DNA from: Niabella pedocola
GTDB lineage: Bacteria > Bacteroidota > Bacteroidia > Chitinophagales > Chitinophagaceae
Assembly (NCBI RefSeq): GCF_021044425.1
Contig: NZ_JAJNEC010000005.1
Location: 372,001-436,000 of the forward strand
Length of the DNA: 64,000 nt
Reading direction: 5' to 3'
Position 1 is the stretch's first letter, and every line of letters starts with the position of its first letter. The translations under genes were made by a program, and so were the position numbers. Below are positions 1-8,419 of this stretch, in pieces. The notes beneath the pieces were generated by a model, which was not told the origin of the DNA, made no database searches, and saw only the letters and a program-made list of their open reading frames with translations.

Positions 1-273
1 CTCCAGATTGATGAAGCGGATGTCGCAACGCAACTGGTAAAATCAACACGCTATTTTCAATTGGCGGAAAGTTTGGGCGGTGTCAAAAGCCTGATCTGTT
101 TACCCAGTGAAATGACTCATAAATCCATCCCTGCGGAGATCCGCCGTCGGGCGGGTGTTACCGACAGCCTGATACGGCTTTCTGTAGGGTTGGAAGATGC
201 GGAGGACCTGATCGATGATCTGAAAAAAGCGATACGTGTAGCAACGGGGCGTTTAGCAACAGCAGCGTTTTAA
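1..273 (+). CDS. Trans-sulfuration PLP enzyme, C-terminal end (partial)
   Basis: Only the last 90 residues are present; the reading frame is open at the left edge and stops with TAA at 271-273. The stretch with SLGGVKSLICLPSEMTHKSI followed by GVTDSLIRLSVGLED is the hallmark C-terminus of the Cys/Met-metabolism PLP-dependent family (cystathionine gamma-synthase, cystathionine lyase, O-acetylhomoserine sulfhydrylase). The Arg of LIRLSVG is the one that binds the substrate carboxylate in this family. Which reaction the enzyme performs cannot be decided from the fragment. Two small hairpins follow the gene, at 299-324 and 508-539. Confidence 0.85.
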   Translation, partial: LQIDEADVATQLVKSTRYFQLAESLGGVKSLICLPSEMTHKSIPAEIRRRAGVTDSLIRLSVGLEDAEDLIDDLKKAIRVATGRLATAAF

Positions 274-298
274 AGCAGCTCAACAGGAGTTGCATTGT

Positions 299-324
299 CC
301 CAAAATAATCTTTCTTATTTTGGG
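299..324. terminator. Hairpin after the PLP-enzyme gene
   Basis: A perfect 10-bp stem (299-308 with 315-324) closes a 6-nt loop, 25 nt after the stop codon. There is no U-tract on the plus strand, so it may be a weak or Rho-assisted terminator or just a transcript-end stabiliser. Confidence 0.4.
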
Positions 325-507
325 GCGAACGCAACGATAACGGGATTGTTTCAAAAGCGCTGCAACAGACATTGGCATGTTAGTTATCCATAGAAGATTG
401 TATTATGCATGGCGGATCATCACAGAATAAACTGACGCCTATACGACCTATCGGGAAAATTTGATAAAAGTATATTGATCTTTAATATACAAAGTTGTCA
501 AACGTAC

Positions 508-539
508 CAACCATTCAACCATTTGGGGTTGAATGGTTG
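508..539. terminator. 13-bp perfect hairpin between convergent genes
   Basis: Arms 508-520 and 527-539 are perfect complements (13 bp) around a 6-nt loop. It sits between the plus-strand PLP-enzyme gene and the minus-strand aldo/keto reductase, so a bidirectional terminator is the natural reading, but neither side has a T-run. The rest of the 274-619 gap shows no gene. Confidence 0.4.
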
Positions 540-619
540 ATATCGACTGCAGTCTGCATTGCGACAGGTTTTTCATATTGTACTCTTACACGTACGCCAT
601 ACCTATTTGATGTCAATGC

Positions 620-1573
620 TCAGTATGCGCTCGCTACATCCAGTGTTTCCAGGGCATCTTCCGAAAGCGACAGCCGGGCTGCGTCGGTCATACTCTGCAT
701 TTGTGTTACACTGGTAGCACTTACAATGGGTGCGGTAACAGAAGGACGAGACAACAGCCAGGCAAGCGCCACAGCGGCAGGAGTAGTATGGTAGGCTTCG
801 GACACGCCATCCAAAGCCGCCAGGATCTTCTTTCCCCGTTCATCCAGCATCTTCTTCACACCCGCGCCTCGCGTACTTTTTGTCAGATCCGCTTCACTCC
901 GGTACTTCCCGGTTAAAAATCCGCTGGCCAGTGCGTAGTACGTGATTACCCCCAGGCCGTGTGCTGCAACAATCGGCTCATATTGTGTTTCATATCGTTC
1001 CCGGTGATATAAATTATACTCCGGCTGTAAGGTTTGATATACCGGAAGCTGTCGCTCAGCAGATGCCTTTAGCGAAGCTTCCAGCCGCTGGGGCGACATA
1101 TTGGATGCACCGATCCATCGCACTTTTCCTTCCCTGATCAATTGTGCATAAGCCTCCAGCGTTTCCTCCACAGGGATCCCTTCATCATCAAAATGAGTCT
1201 GGTAAAGATCGATAGTATCGGTTTGTAACCGCTTTAACGAAAGCTCCACCTGCTTAAGGATATATGCTTTTGATGTATCCGGCTGCGGCTGACCCGCCAT
1301 GCTGCCGCCAACTTTTGTAGCGATCAATACGGCATTCCGTTTGCCGGTTTTCTTCAGCCAGTTGCCGATAATGGTTTCAGACTCTCCTCCCTGGTTGCCG
1401 GGCGCCCAGTAAGCATATTGATTGGCGGTGTCGATCATATTAAACCCTTCAGCTACAAAATGATCCAGCAATTCAAATGACCTGCGTTCATCAGCAGTCC
1501 ATCCAAAAACATTTCCACCAAAAACAACGGGTGCAATCTGCAGGTCGGTATGCCCAAGTGTTCGCTTATTCAT
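620..1573 (-). CDS. Aldo/keto reductase
   Basis: A full-length 317-residue (beta/alpha)8-barrel aldo/keto reductase of the bacterial YajO/Tas-like group, expected to reduce aldehydes or ketones with NADPH in the cytoplasm. The catalytic tetrad is visible as Asp48 and Tyr53 (in NMIDTANQY), Lys87 (IATKVGG) and His127 (DLYQTH). The C-terminal segment beginning SRPSVTAPIVSATS is the usual NADP-binding end. It is transcribed alone, divergently from the DinB-ABC operon, with 172 bp between the two starts. The physiological substrate cannot be inferred from the context. Confidence 0.9.
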   Translation of the reverse strand: MNKRTLGHTDLQIAPVVFGGNVFGWTADERRSFELLDHFVAEGFNMIDTANQYAYWAPGNQGGESETIIGNWLKKTGKRNAVLIATKVGGSMAGQPQPDTSKAYILKQVELSLKRLQTDTIDLYQTHFDDEGIPVEETLEAYAQLIREGKVRWIGASNMSPQRLEASLKASAERQLPVYQTLQPEYNLYHRERYETQYEPIVAAHGLGVITYYALASGFLTGKYRSEADLTKSTRGAGVKKMLDERGKKILAALDGVSEAYHTTPAAVALAWLLSRPSVTAPIVSATSVTQMQSMTDAARLSLSEDALETLDVASAY

Positions 1574-1707
1574 ATTTTAGTTTTATGCATTAAAAACAAC
1601 CCGGAGCAGATATTGTTCGGAGCGGTTATATCGGTGCCGGCAATCGCCCGTCATACGGCCGCTTTGTATGCCGGAGCTTTGACCATGCCGGGAACCAACT
1701 TATGGGT

Positions 1708-1715
1708 TATCTTTG
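1708..1715 (+). promoter_or_regulatory. -7 element for the DinB/ABC operon
   Basis: TATCTTTG matches the Bacteroidota -7 consensus TAnnTTTG and lies 30 nt before the ATG at 1746. A TTTG at 1678-1681 is the only upstream candidate for the -33 box and its spacing is longer than usual, so support rests on the -7 match. Confidence 0.45.
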
Positions 1716-1745
1716 TAACTACACTCAATTTAAACCAGTAATAAT

Positions 1746-2276
1746 ATGAACAAATCAGCCATCCATCCCATGCCGGCATATTTCGACCGCTATATCAACC
1801 AGGTACCGGACGAACTGGAAATTGTACCCGCCATTCAAAAAAGCATCCTGGATATTTACCAGCTGGATAAAGAGAAGATCGACAGCCTGGGCGACCAGGT
1901 ATATGCCCCGGGGAAGTGGACGATCAGGCAGATCCTTTTACATATTGCCGATTCGGAGCGGGTGTTCATTTACCGGGCATTGCGCTTTGCAAGAAAAGAC
2001 CGCACGCCTTTACAGTCGTTTGATGAGAACCTGTTTGCCGACCATTCAAATGCCGGTGAACGCAGCCTGGAATCCCTGCTGGATGAGCTGGTAGCCGTTC
2101 GCCAAAGCTCCCTTGCCTTTTATAAGAATCTTAATGATGAGCAACTGCTGGCCATTGGCCATACTTATAATACCGAAATGTCGGTACTGGCGATGGGCTT
2201 CACGATTGTAGGACACCAGGCGCATCACTTTAAGATCATCGAAGACCTTTATTTCCCGTTGCTGAATGCCCAATAA
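1746..2276 (+). CDS. DinB-fold putative metal-dependent hydrolase
   Basis: A 176-residue four-helix-bundle protein of the DinB/YfiT superfamily. The metal-binding triad typical of the family is visible as His66 (in LLHIADSE) and His157/His161 (in GHQAHH). The motif GKWTIRQILLHIADSE is the diagnostic N-terminal block of the DinB_2 group. Members bind Ni or Zn and include thiol-S-transferases; the true reaction here is unknown. Its stop codon is immediately followed by the ATG of the membrane protein at 2277, so the three genes 1746-3871 form one operon. A possible link to export or detoxification is inferred only from this operon structure. Confidence 0.85.
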   Translation: MNKSAIHPMPAYFDRYINQVPDELEIVPAIQKSILDIYQLDKEKIDSLGDQVYAPGKWTIRQILLHIADSERVFIYRALRFARKDRTPLQSFDENLFADHSNAGERSLESLLDELVAVRQSSLAFYKNLNDEQLLAIGHTYNTEMSVLAMGFTIVGHQAHHFKIIEDLYFPLLNAQ

Positions 2277-3194
2277 ATGAATTTTTATTTCCGTTTGCAA
2301 TTCCGGTTACTCAACCGGCAGATAAAGGACTTTGGCCTGCACCCCTTATGGGGATGGCTGCTGGGTGCCGCAGGCTTTGTGCTGCTCTCATGGTTGCTGT
2401 TTTCAAAAACCGGTATGGCCATCTACCTGTACCTGTTCGCCTGTATCTCCTGGCTGCTGCAACTCAGCAACCGGAGCAGGACCAATTTCCTGCGCATCAC
2501 TTTTCCGCAGGGATCCCTGCGCCGGATAAGACTGGTTGAAAATGCGGTTGTAGCCGCCCCCTTTGTACTGTTTTTACTTTTTAAACAATCCTTTATTGAG
2601 GCGCTGCTGCTCATCCCTGCCGCCTTATTGTTAAGTTTTATCGACCATGCACCGCGCATCGGTACAACCATTCCAACCCCGTTTGGAAAAAGGCCTTTTG
2701 AGTTTCTCACGGGTTTCCGCCAGTTGCTGCTGCTGATTACCGCAACCTACCTGCTGGAGGGCATCGGTATTTTTGTAGACAATTTCAATCTCTGTCTGTT
2801 TGCGCAGGCGGCCCTGTTCCTGATGATCTGTTCCTTCTATACCAAACCGGAGCCCTTGTTTTATGTATGGAACTTCGCCTATAGTCCCGCCGGTTTTTTA
2901 AAAGAAAAAATAAAGACCGCTATATGGCATACCAGCATCTTAACGCTGCTGCCCCTGGCAGCACTGCTGATTGCTTATCCGGAAAAATGGTGGCTCGCCG
3001 GCGGTATTCAATTATTGGGCTATGCGTATATCATACAGATCATCTTAGTAAAATATGTGGCCTATCCCGGCGAGATCCAGTTGGTGCAGCTGCTCATCTT
3101 TGCCGCCAGTATTTTTTTTCCGCCTCTGCTGCTGGGGCTGATTCCATTTTTTTATTCCCGGTCTGTTAACCGGTTAGCAATTTACCTTTCATGA
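2277..3194 (+). CDS. Putative ABC exporter permease
   Basis: A 305-residue polytopic inner-membrane protein with roughly eight hydrophobic segments and no soluble domain. It shows no family motif that I can name with certainty. It overlaps the next gene, an ABC ATPase, by 4 nt (ATGA) and follows the DinB gene with no gap, so it is very probably the membrane partner of that ATPase. The protein begins with a cytoplasmic, basic stretch (about 45 residues) before the first hydrophobic segment. The pair would form an ABC-2-like exporter of unknown cargo; this is inference from coupling rather than from sequence motifs. Confidence 0.65.
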   Translation: MNFYFRLQFRLLNRQIKDFGLHPLWGWLLGAAGFVLLSWLLFSKTGMAIYLYLFACISWLLQLSNRSRTNFLRITFPQGSLRRIRLVENAVVAAPFVLFLLFKQSFIEALLLIPAALLLSFIDHAPRIGTTIPTPFGKRPFEFLTGFRQLLLLITATYLLEGIGIFVDNFNLCLFAQAALFLMICSFYTKPEPLFYVWNFAYSPAGFLKEKIKTAIWHTSILTLLPLAALLIAYPEKWWLAGGIQLLGYAYIIQIILVKYVAYPGEIQLVQLLIFAASIFFPPLLLGLIPFFYSRSVNRLAIYLS

Positions 3195-3871
3195 TCCAGA
3201 TAACATCCCTTTCCAAGAGCTTCGGCAATCAGGTTGTTTTAAAGAATATTTCCGCTACGTTTAATACCGGCGGTGTATATGGCATTGTTGGAGAAAATGG
3301 CGCGGGAAAAACCACCTTGTTTAATTGTATTGCAGGCATTGAGGCACACGAGGGACAGATTACGGCCCATCACACGCCGCTAAAGAACCACCTGGGCTTC
3401 CTGCAAACAGAACCGTTTTTCTTTTCAAAGATCACAGGGGCCGAATACCTGAAGCTGCTTTGCAGGGCAAGACATAAACCCGTTGTACAACCGGAACAAA
3501 AAAACATTTTTGAACTGCCGCTGAATCAATATGCAACCACTTATTCTACCGGCATGAAAAAGAAACTGGCTCTGATGGCAATCCTGATGCAGGAGAATGA
3601 TTACTTTATTTTAGACGAACCCTTTAACGGAGTAGATATACAAAGCAACCTGCTGATCACCGCCATTATTCAAAAGCTGAAGGCATTGGGCAAAACGATT
3701 CTGATTTCTTCGCATATCTTTTCCACCCTTCATGAAACCTGCGACGAAATATACCTGCTCCAAAACGGTTCCTTTACAAAAAGAGTGCTGCGGGCCGATT
3801 TTGATTTGCTGGAGCAGGAAATGAAACAGGTATTCATCGGTAATAAGATCGAACAACTGGCGTTGAAATAA
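3191..3871 (+). CDS. ABC transporter ATP-binding protein
   Basis: A 226-residue ATPase subunit that would power the permease encoded just upstream. It carries Walker A GENGAGKTT at residues 34-42, a divergent signature region YSTGMKKK at 118-125, and Walker B ending LDEP with Asp142 and Glu143, followed by the H-loop in ISSHIF. The signature lacks the canonical LSGGQ and has STGM instead, as is common in ABC-2/YxlF-like drug and peptide exporters. At 226 residues it is short for the class but complete. It is translationally coupled (4-nt overlap) to the permease gene. Confidence 0.9.
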   Translation: MIQITSLSKSFGNQVVLKNISATFNTGGVYGIVGENGAGKTTLFNCIAGIEAHEGQITAHHTPLKNHLGFLQTEPFFFSKITGAEYLKLLCRARHKPVVQPEQKNIFELPLNQYATTYSTGMKKKLALMAILMQENDYFILDEPFNGVDIQSNLLITAIIQKLKALGKTILISSHIFSTLHETCDEIYLLQNGSFTKRVLRADFDLLEQEMKQVFIGNKIEQLALK

Positions 3872-4079
3872 GCCGGAAACAGCTGCTTCTTGTTATTTCT
3901 TTAACACTTCCGCCGGCTAAATTACCCGCCTTCATTTATTAACCTAAGTCAAGGGTTTTCTGATAAAAAAACAGTTGCTTTGCACTACAATTTCAAACAC
4001 ACAACTGGCTGCTTTATAAAGGATTTAAATATACCATTATCCCTACATAAAAGATTGAGAATCTATCAAAGACAGCCGG
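3872..4079 (+). other. Unassigned transcribed-looking gap before a strong terminator
   Basis: There is no convincing gene here. The strong intrinsic terminator at 4080-4106 lies more than 200 nt beyond the ATPase stop codon, so either the ABC operon has a long 3' untranslated region or a small RNA is made from this stretch. No clear TAnnTTTG element was found; TACAATTTC near 3985 is the nearest imperfect match. Confidence 0.3.
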
Positions 4080-4106
4080 GAGTGTTCATCAGAACACTCT
4101 TTTTTT
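4080..4106 (+). terminator. Intrinsic terminator
   Basis: A perfect 8-bp stem (4080-4087 with 4092-4099) with a 4-nt loop is followed directly by a run of seven T residues. This is the best-formed plus-strand terminator in the first 10 kb. Confidence 0.8.
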
Positions 4107-4255
4107 ATACGCCTTTCCATAAGATCCGGTTTATTTAATAGGCTTACAGCATTTTTTACCGGCTATATGATTGCCGGAGCTCCTGTTGCAATAACGCAAG
4201 ATTCGGGTTTCCTTTTACATTGCAGGCCCTCAATTTTGTGTTATAAATTCGCATT

Positions 4256-5098
4256 ATGAAAGTACAGGAAGAAATAAATTTCACTAAGGTAGCCACCGCT
4301 ATTGAATACATCCGCAGCCATTTCAGGGAGCAGCCCGATCTGGAAGCCATCGCAAAGGCGACCCATACCAGTCCTTATCATTTTCAACGCATCTTTACCG
4401 ACTGGGCCGGGATCAGTCCGAAGAAATTTTTGCAATACATCAGCCTGGAACATGCCAAGCAGGTTTTAAAAAACCACCAGGCATCAGTTGCAGATGCCGC
4501 CTTCGACACCGGGCTTTCCGGAACCGGGAGATTACACGACCTGTTTATCAATATTGAAGGGATGACACCCGCCGAGTACAAAAACGGCGGTAGTAACCTC
4601 CAGATCCATTACAGTTTTGCGGCAAGCCCTTTTGGCAACCTGCTGGTAGCCTCCACCTCCAGGGGCATTTGTTATATGGCTTTTTATGAAGATGCACAAG
4701 CGGCATTACAGGAATTAAAACAGCGGTTTCCGAATGCCGGCTTCCAGGAGCGGCTGGATCAGTTGCAGCAGAACGCGCTGTACATTTTTCAAAACAGTCC
4801 TGCGCCGCTGCCGGAGATCAAATTACACCTGAAAGGCACCGACTTTCAGCTAAAGGTTTGGGAAAGCCTGCTGAAGATCCCCATGGGGCAGCTGACCACC
4901 TATGGCTCGCTGGCCGCACAGATCGGAAGCCCGAAAGCATCCCGTGCCGTGGGTACCGCTATCGGAAGCAATCCCGTAGCTTATCTTATCCCCTGCCACC
5001 GCGTCATCCAGTCTACCGGGCACACCGGAGGTTATATGTGGGGCCCTTCACGCAAGATGGCCATCATTGGCTGGGAGCAGGCCAGGACTAAAGATTAA
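4256..5098 (+). CDS. AraC-type regulator fused to O6-methylguanine-DNA methyltransferase (Ada-like)
   Basis: A 280-residue two-domain protein. Residues about 8-105 are an AraC double helix-turn-helix (AIEYIRSHF through GMTPAEYKNGG). Residues about 115-277 are the suicide DNA alkyltransferase with the acceptor Cys247 in PCHRVI. It would repair O6-alkylguanine and probably activate alkylation-response genes. The N-terminal Ada zinc domain, whose Cys accepts methyl from phosphotriesters and switches Escherichia coli Ada into an activator, is absent. The AlkB gene starts 69 nt downstream on the same strand, supporting a small adaptive-response operon. CAATTTTG at 4231-4238 is a one-mismatch -7 element. 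The assignment to family is firm; the regulatory role is inferred. Confidence 0.92.
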   Translation: MKVQEEINFTKVATAIEYIRSHFREQPDLEAIAKATHTSPYHFQRIFTDWAGISPKKFLQYISLEHAKQVLKNHQASVADAAFDTGLSGTGRLHDLFINIEGMTPAEYKNGGSNLQIHYSFAASPFGNLLVASTSRGICYMAFYEDAQAALQELKQRFPNAGFQERLDQLQQNALYIFQNSPAPLPEIKLHLKGTDFQLKVWESLLKIPMGQLTTYGSLAAQIGSPKASRAVGTAIGSNPVAYLIPCHRVIQSTGHTGGYMWGPSRKMAIIGWEQARTKD

Positions 5099-5167
5099 GT
5101 TCTAAAATTCTAAATTCTAAATACTAAAAAGGCTGCGGTTGCAGGCTCTTAAAATGCGATTTCATAT

Positions 5168-5749
5168 ATGCAGAATCTACTGCCGTTCGACGGCATTGTA
5201 AACTATTATGGCCGGATCTTTACACCGGAAACAGCAGATGCTTATTTTAACCGGTTGATGGAAACCATCCAATGGAGGAATGATGAAGCCGTGATCTTTG
5301 GAAAGCGGATCATTACCAAAAGAAAGGTGGCCTGGTATGGCAATAAAGAATTTGCATATACGTATTCCAACGCTACCAAAACAGCATTAGCCTGGACAAA
5401 GGAACTGCTGGAGTTAAAACAGCTGAGTGAAGAAAAAACCGGCGAGCAGTATAATTCCTGTTTGCTCAATCTTTACCATACCGGTACGGAAGGCATGGCC
5501 TGGCATTGCGATGAAGAACGGGAGCTAAAGAAAAACGGGGCCATTGCCTCACTAAGCTTTGGCGCAGAACGGAAATTTGCCTTCAAGCATAAAACCAGCG
5601 GAGAGCGGGTAGATTGTTTTTTAGAACATGGAAGCCTGCTGGTGATGAAGGGTACTACCCAAACCCTCTGGCTGCACCGGCTGCCGCCTACAAAAAAAGT
5701 GCTGATACCCCGGATCAATCTTACTTTCCGGACGATCAGGGAGCATTGA
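5168..5749 (+). CDS. alkB: AlkB-family 2-oxoglutarate/Fe(II) dioxygenase
   Basis: A 193-residue dioxygenase that removes methyl groups from N1-methyladenine and N3-methylcytosine in DNA or RNA by oxidative demethylation. The iron ligands His113 and Asp115 (in WHCDEE) and distal His170 (in LWLHRLPP) are present, as is the C-terminal 2-oxoglutarate-binding RxNxTxR block (Arg182 and Arg188). It resembles the ALKBH2/3-like bacterial group in length and in lacking extra domains. It follows the Ada-like gene by 69 nt, so direct-reversal repair by two different mechanisms is encoded together. Confidence 0.92.
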   Translation: MQNLLPFDGIVNYYGRIFTPETADAYFNRLMETIQWRNDEAVIFGKRIITKRKVAWYGNKEFAYTYSNATKTALAWTKELLELKQLSEEKTGEQYNSCLLNLYHTGTEGMAWHCDEERELKKNGAIASLSFGAERKFAFKHKTSGERVDCFLEHGSLLVMKGTTQTLWLHRLPPTKKVLIPRINLTFRTIREH

Positions 5750-5752
5750 GTG

Positions 5753-5793
5753 TTGAGAATCGAGAATTCAGAATCGAGAATTCAGAATTGAGA
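5753..5793. repeat. Degenerate gagaatt-type simple repeat
   Basis: Several copies of a GAGAATTCAGAAT-like unit follow the alkB stop codon. The same type of text recurs at 19810-19892 and 38943-39090. It looks like an intergenic repeat that expands by slippage, with no coding potential. Confidence 0.55.
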
Positions 5794-5943
5794 TACCAGT
5801 CTTCACTAGCCGTCAACTTGCAGCCATCCGCCGTCAGCTACCGGCTATCTGTTAATAATCGCATGTGTGAAAAATTTGTTTTTGTTTTTTGGTTCTTAGT
5901 GCTTAGGATTTAGTATTTATAACTTTAGCATTTGCCTTCTCCC

Positions 5944-5985
5944 CAAAAAAAGAAGCCATCCTGACCAGATCAGGACGGCTTTTTC
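5944..5985 (-). terminator. Terminator of the M13 peptidase gene
   Basis: An 11-bp stem (5954-5964 with 5970-5980) surrounds a 5-nt loop. One pair is a G-U wobble on the minus strand but an A-C mismatch on the plus strand, and the minus strand ends in a T7 run. It therefore best serves the minus-strand peptidase, though flanking T-runs on both sides allow bidirectional use. Confidence 0.75.
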
Positions 5986-6007
5986 TAACAAAATAAACAA
6001 AAACAAA

Positions 6008-8065
6008 TCACCAGATTTTTGCCCGTTCGTTTTCAGGCTTATACATTTTATCACCCGGCTTTACATTAAAAGCTTTATACCAGGGGTCAAAATTTGTTAA
6101 CGGCCCGTTGCCTCTCCATTCAGCGGGTGCATGCGGATCAATCTTGATCAGCTGTTTTGCACGCTCAGGGGTCGACTTACTTCTCCATATCTGGCCCCAG
6201 CTCATAAAGAAGCGCTGATCCGGTGTAAAGCCGTCGATCAGTTCATTTCCCTGCCCTTGTTTGGTTTTCTTAAAGGCATCATAGGCAATGGCGATCCCGC
6301 CCAGGTCGGCGATGTTTTCACCCAGGGTAAGTGCCCCGTTCACATGTACAGAATCCAGCACTGTATAACGGTTGAACTGTTCTTCCACCATCTTTGTCTT
6401 CTCGCGGAACTTTTTTTCATCCTCAGGTGTCCACCAGTTTTTAAGATTACCGTCTGCCGCATACTGTGCGCCCTGGTCGTCGAAGCCATGCGTCATTTCA
6501 TGCCCGATCACCGCACCGATACCTCCATAATTCACCGCATCATCCGCGCCAAAATCAAAGAAGGGGAATTGCAGGATGGCCGCCGGAAAAACGATTTCAT
6601 TAAACGCGGGGTTATAATAGGCATTTACGGTATTGGGCGTCATACCCCATTCGGTACGGTCTACCGGTTTCCCCAGTTTGGCCAGGTTCCGTTTATATTC
6701 AAAAGCCGCGGCGTTCAATACATTCTGTGCATAGCGATCCGGAGCGATCTCCAAACCGGAATAATCCTTCCAGCGGTCGGGATAACCGATCTTTTTCATA
6801 AAGGCGCCCAGTTTGGCTTCGGCCTTCTGTTTGGTGGCATCACTCATCCAGTCGAGATTCTTGATCCGGTTGCTGAAGGCATCCTGTAGGTTCTGCACCA
6901 GTTCCATCATCTTCTGCTTAGCCTCCGGTTTAAAATACCGGTCTACGTACAGCTTTCCCAGTTGTTCCCCAATCGCATTGTTGATCACCTGCATCACCCG
7001 TTCCCATCGCGGTTTTTGCTCTTTTTGTCCGCTCAGGGTCTTATCATAAAAATCAAAATGCGCTTCATCAAAACTCCGGCCGAGGTAGGGTGCCATACTG
7101 GAAAGCAGGTTGTAGGTGAGGTAGGCTTTCCAGGTATCCAGCGGTGCGGAAGTCAGTAATCCCGAAAGCGCCTTATAGTACTGGGGTACGGTAACCAGCA
7201 AGCTGTCCTGCCCGCTAATGTCCATTTTGGCAAAAACATCTTTCCAGGCGATACCCGGTGTTTGCCGGGAAAGCGCATCCAGGCTGAATTTATTATACAT
7301 TTTTTGCGGATCCCGCATTTCCTTCGGATACAGGGAGGCCGCCGCCAGTTTCTGCTCCAGGTCAAAGATGGACCGGGCACTTTTTTCTGCGTTTACCGAA
7401 TCGGTTCCGCCCAGCTGCAGGATCTTTTTGATATAGGCCTTATAGGCCTCGCGGTTCTTTTCCGCGCCGGCATCCTTGTCGGTATAATAGTCTTTCGACG
7501 GCAATCCCAGTCCGCCCTGTGTAAACTGGATGATGTTTTGGGAAACATTTTTGTCATCCGGCCCGATAAAATTAGGAAACACCGTTTGCAGCCCCGTTTT
7601 ACCGTTTGCTATGATCACATCCAGCAGCTGCTGGGGGCTGCTGATGGCGTTGATGGCATCCAGTTGCTGCTGAAGTACACTACTGCCGGCCTTATCGATA
7701 GTTGCCGTGTCCATACCGCTTTTATAAAATGCCGCAACATTGGACGGAGCCGTTCCTGCTGTTGCCTTTTCTTTTGCAACGTCCTCCAGCAGGGTATGTA
7801 CGGATTTATTGGTTTTATCCCGCAGCTCATCAAAGCTTCCCCAGCGGGTTTTATCACCGGGTATCGGCGTATTCCGCACCCAGGTACCATTAACATACAG
7901 GAAAAAATCATCCCCGGGTTTTACAGTCGTATCCATATTCGCCCTGCTCAGATAGGCAGTGGCCGGTTCCGCAGCCGTTGGCTCCGCAGGCTTGCCGGTA
8001 TTAACACCGCAGCCCGCTGCTCCGGCCACGAGGGCCCCCGCTACAAATATTTTTTTGTATTGCAT
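6008..8065 (-). CDS. M13-family (neprilysin/PepO) zinc metallopeptidase, lipoprotein
   Basis: A full-length 685-residue M13 endopeptidase that cleaves oligopeptides outside the cytoplasm. The zinc site is complete: HEMTH with His522, Glu523 and His526, and the third ligand Glu583 in ENIADLGG. The N-terminus MQYKKIFVAGALVAGAAGC is a lipoprotein signal with the acylated Cys at residue 19, followed by a Pro/Ala-rich linker, so it is probably anchored to a membrane facing the periplasm or surface. The C-terminal CxxW of many M13 members is replaced by an ERAKIW end. It stands alone, with a terminator at 5944-5985. Confidence 0.93.
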   Translation of the reverse strand: MQYKKIFVAGALVAGAAGCGVNTGKPAEPTAAEPATAYLSRANMDTTVKPGDDFFLYVNGTWVRNTPIPGDKTRWGSFDELRDKTNKSVHTLLEDVAKEKATAGTAPSNVAAFYKSGMDTATIDKAGSSVLQQQLDAINAISSPQQLLDVIIANGKTGLQTVFPNFIGPDDKNVSQNIIQFTQGGLGLPSKDYYTDKDAGAEKNREAYKAYIKKILQLGGTDSVNAEKSARSIFDLEQKLAAASLYPKEMRDPQKMYNKFSLDALSRQTPGIAWKDVFAKMDISGQDSLLVTVPQYYKALSGLLTSAPLDTWKAYLTYNLLSSMAPYLGRSFDEAHFDFYDKTLSGQKEQKPRWERVMQVINNAIGEQLGKLYVDRYFKPEAKQKMMELVQNLQDAFSNRIKNLDWMSDATKQKAEAKLGAFMKKIGYPDRWKDYSGLEIAPDRYAQNVLNAAAFEYKRNLAKLGKPVDRTEWGMTPNTVNAYYNPAFNEIVFPAAILQFPFFDFGADDAVNYGGIGAVIGHEMTHGFDDQGAQYAADGNLKNWWTPEDEKKFREKTKMVEEQFNRYTVLDSVHVNGALTLGENIADLGGIAIAYDAFKKTKQGQGNELIDGFTPDQRFFMSWGQIWRSKSTPERAKQLIKIDPHAPAEWRGNGPLTNFDPWYKAFNVKPGDKMYKPENERAKIW

Positions 8066-8419
8066 ATGCTATCAAATTATCCGTCAAAGTTAACTAACAG
8101 GTATTGTATCAGGTATATATTTACACAAACGGTAAGCCGGCCGGGGGAAACACCACCAGCGCCTCCGCTCCTCCATCAATGGTTCAACATCAACTTAATC
8201 CGGGTTAAGTTATTTTTAAACCATTGTCACCTGTGGGGTTCCGGTTCATATTGGTATAAACTTTGTGCCTTTATCCATGTCTTCCTTTTTTATAAGAAAT
8301 ACCCTTTTTGTGAAACAGGAAACCATCCGCCGGAGGCACCGCAGCCCTTCGCCTTCCGCCGGAAAGTTCTTTCAACATTCCTGCGCCCATGCATTCCATA
8401 ACCGACAAAAAACTTATTT
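8066..8419. other. Divergent intergenic region before the VgrG island
   Basis: This gap separates the M13 peptidase from vgrG. It holds no supported gene. TATAAACTTTG at 8255-8265 resembles the -7 box with one extra spacer base and could start the island, giving a leader of about 150 nt. I see no terminator or repeat. Confidence 0.35.

Noticed and set aside
7262..8401. A 379-residue open frame on the plus strand opposite the M13 peptidase
   Set aside because: The minus-strand protein carries a signal and complete zinc site; the opposite frame has no motif and runs into the gap without a start signal.
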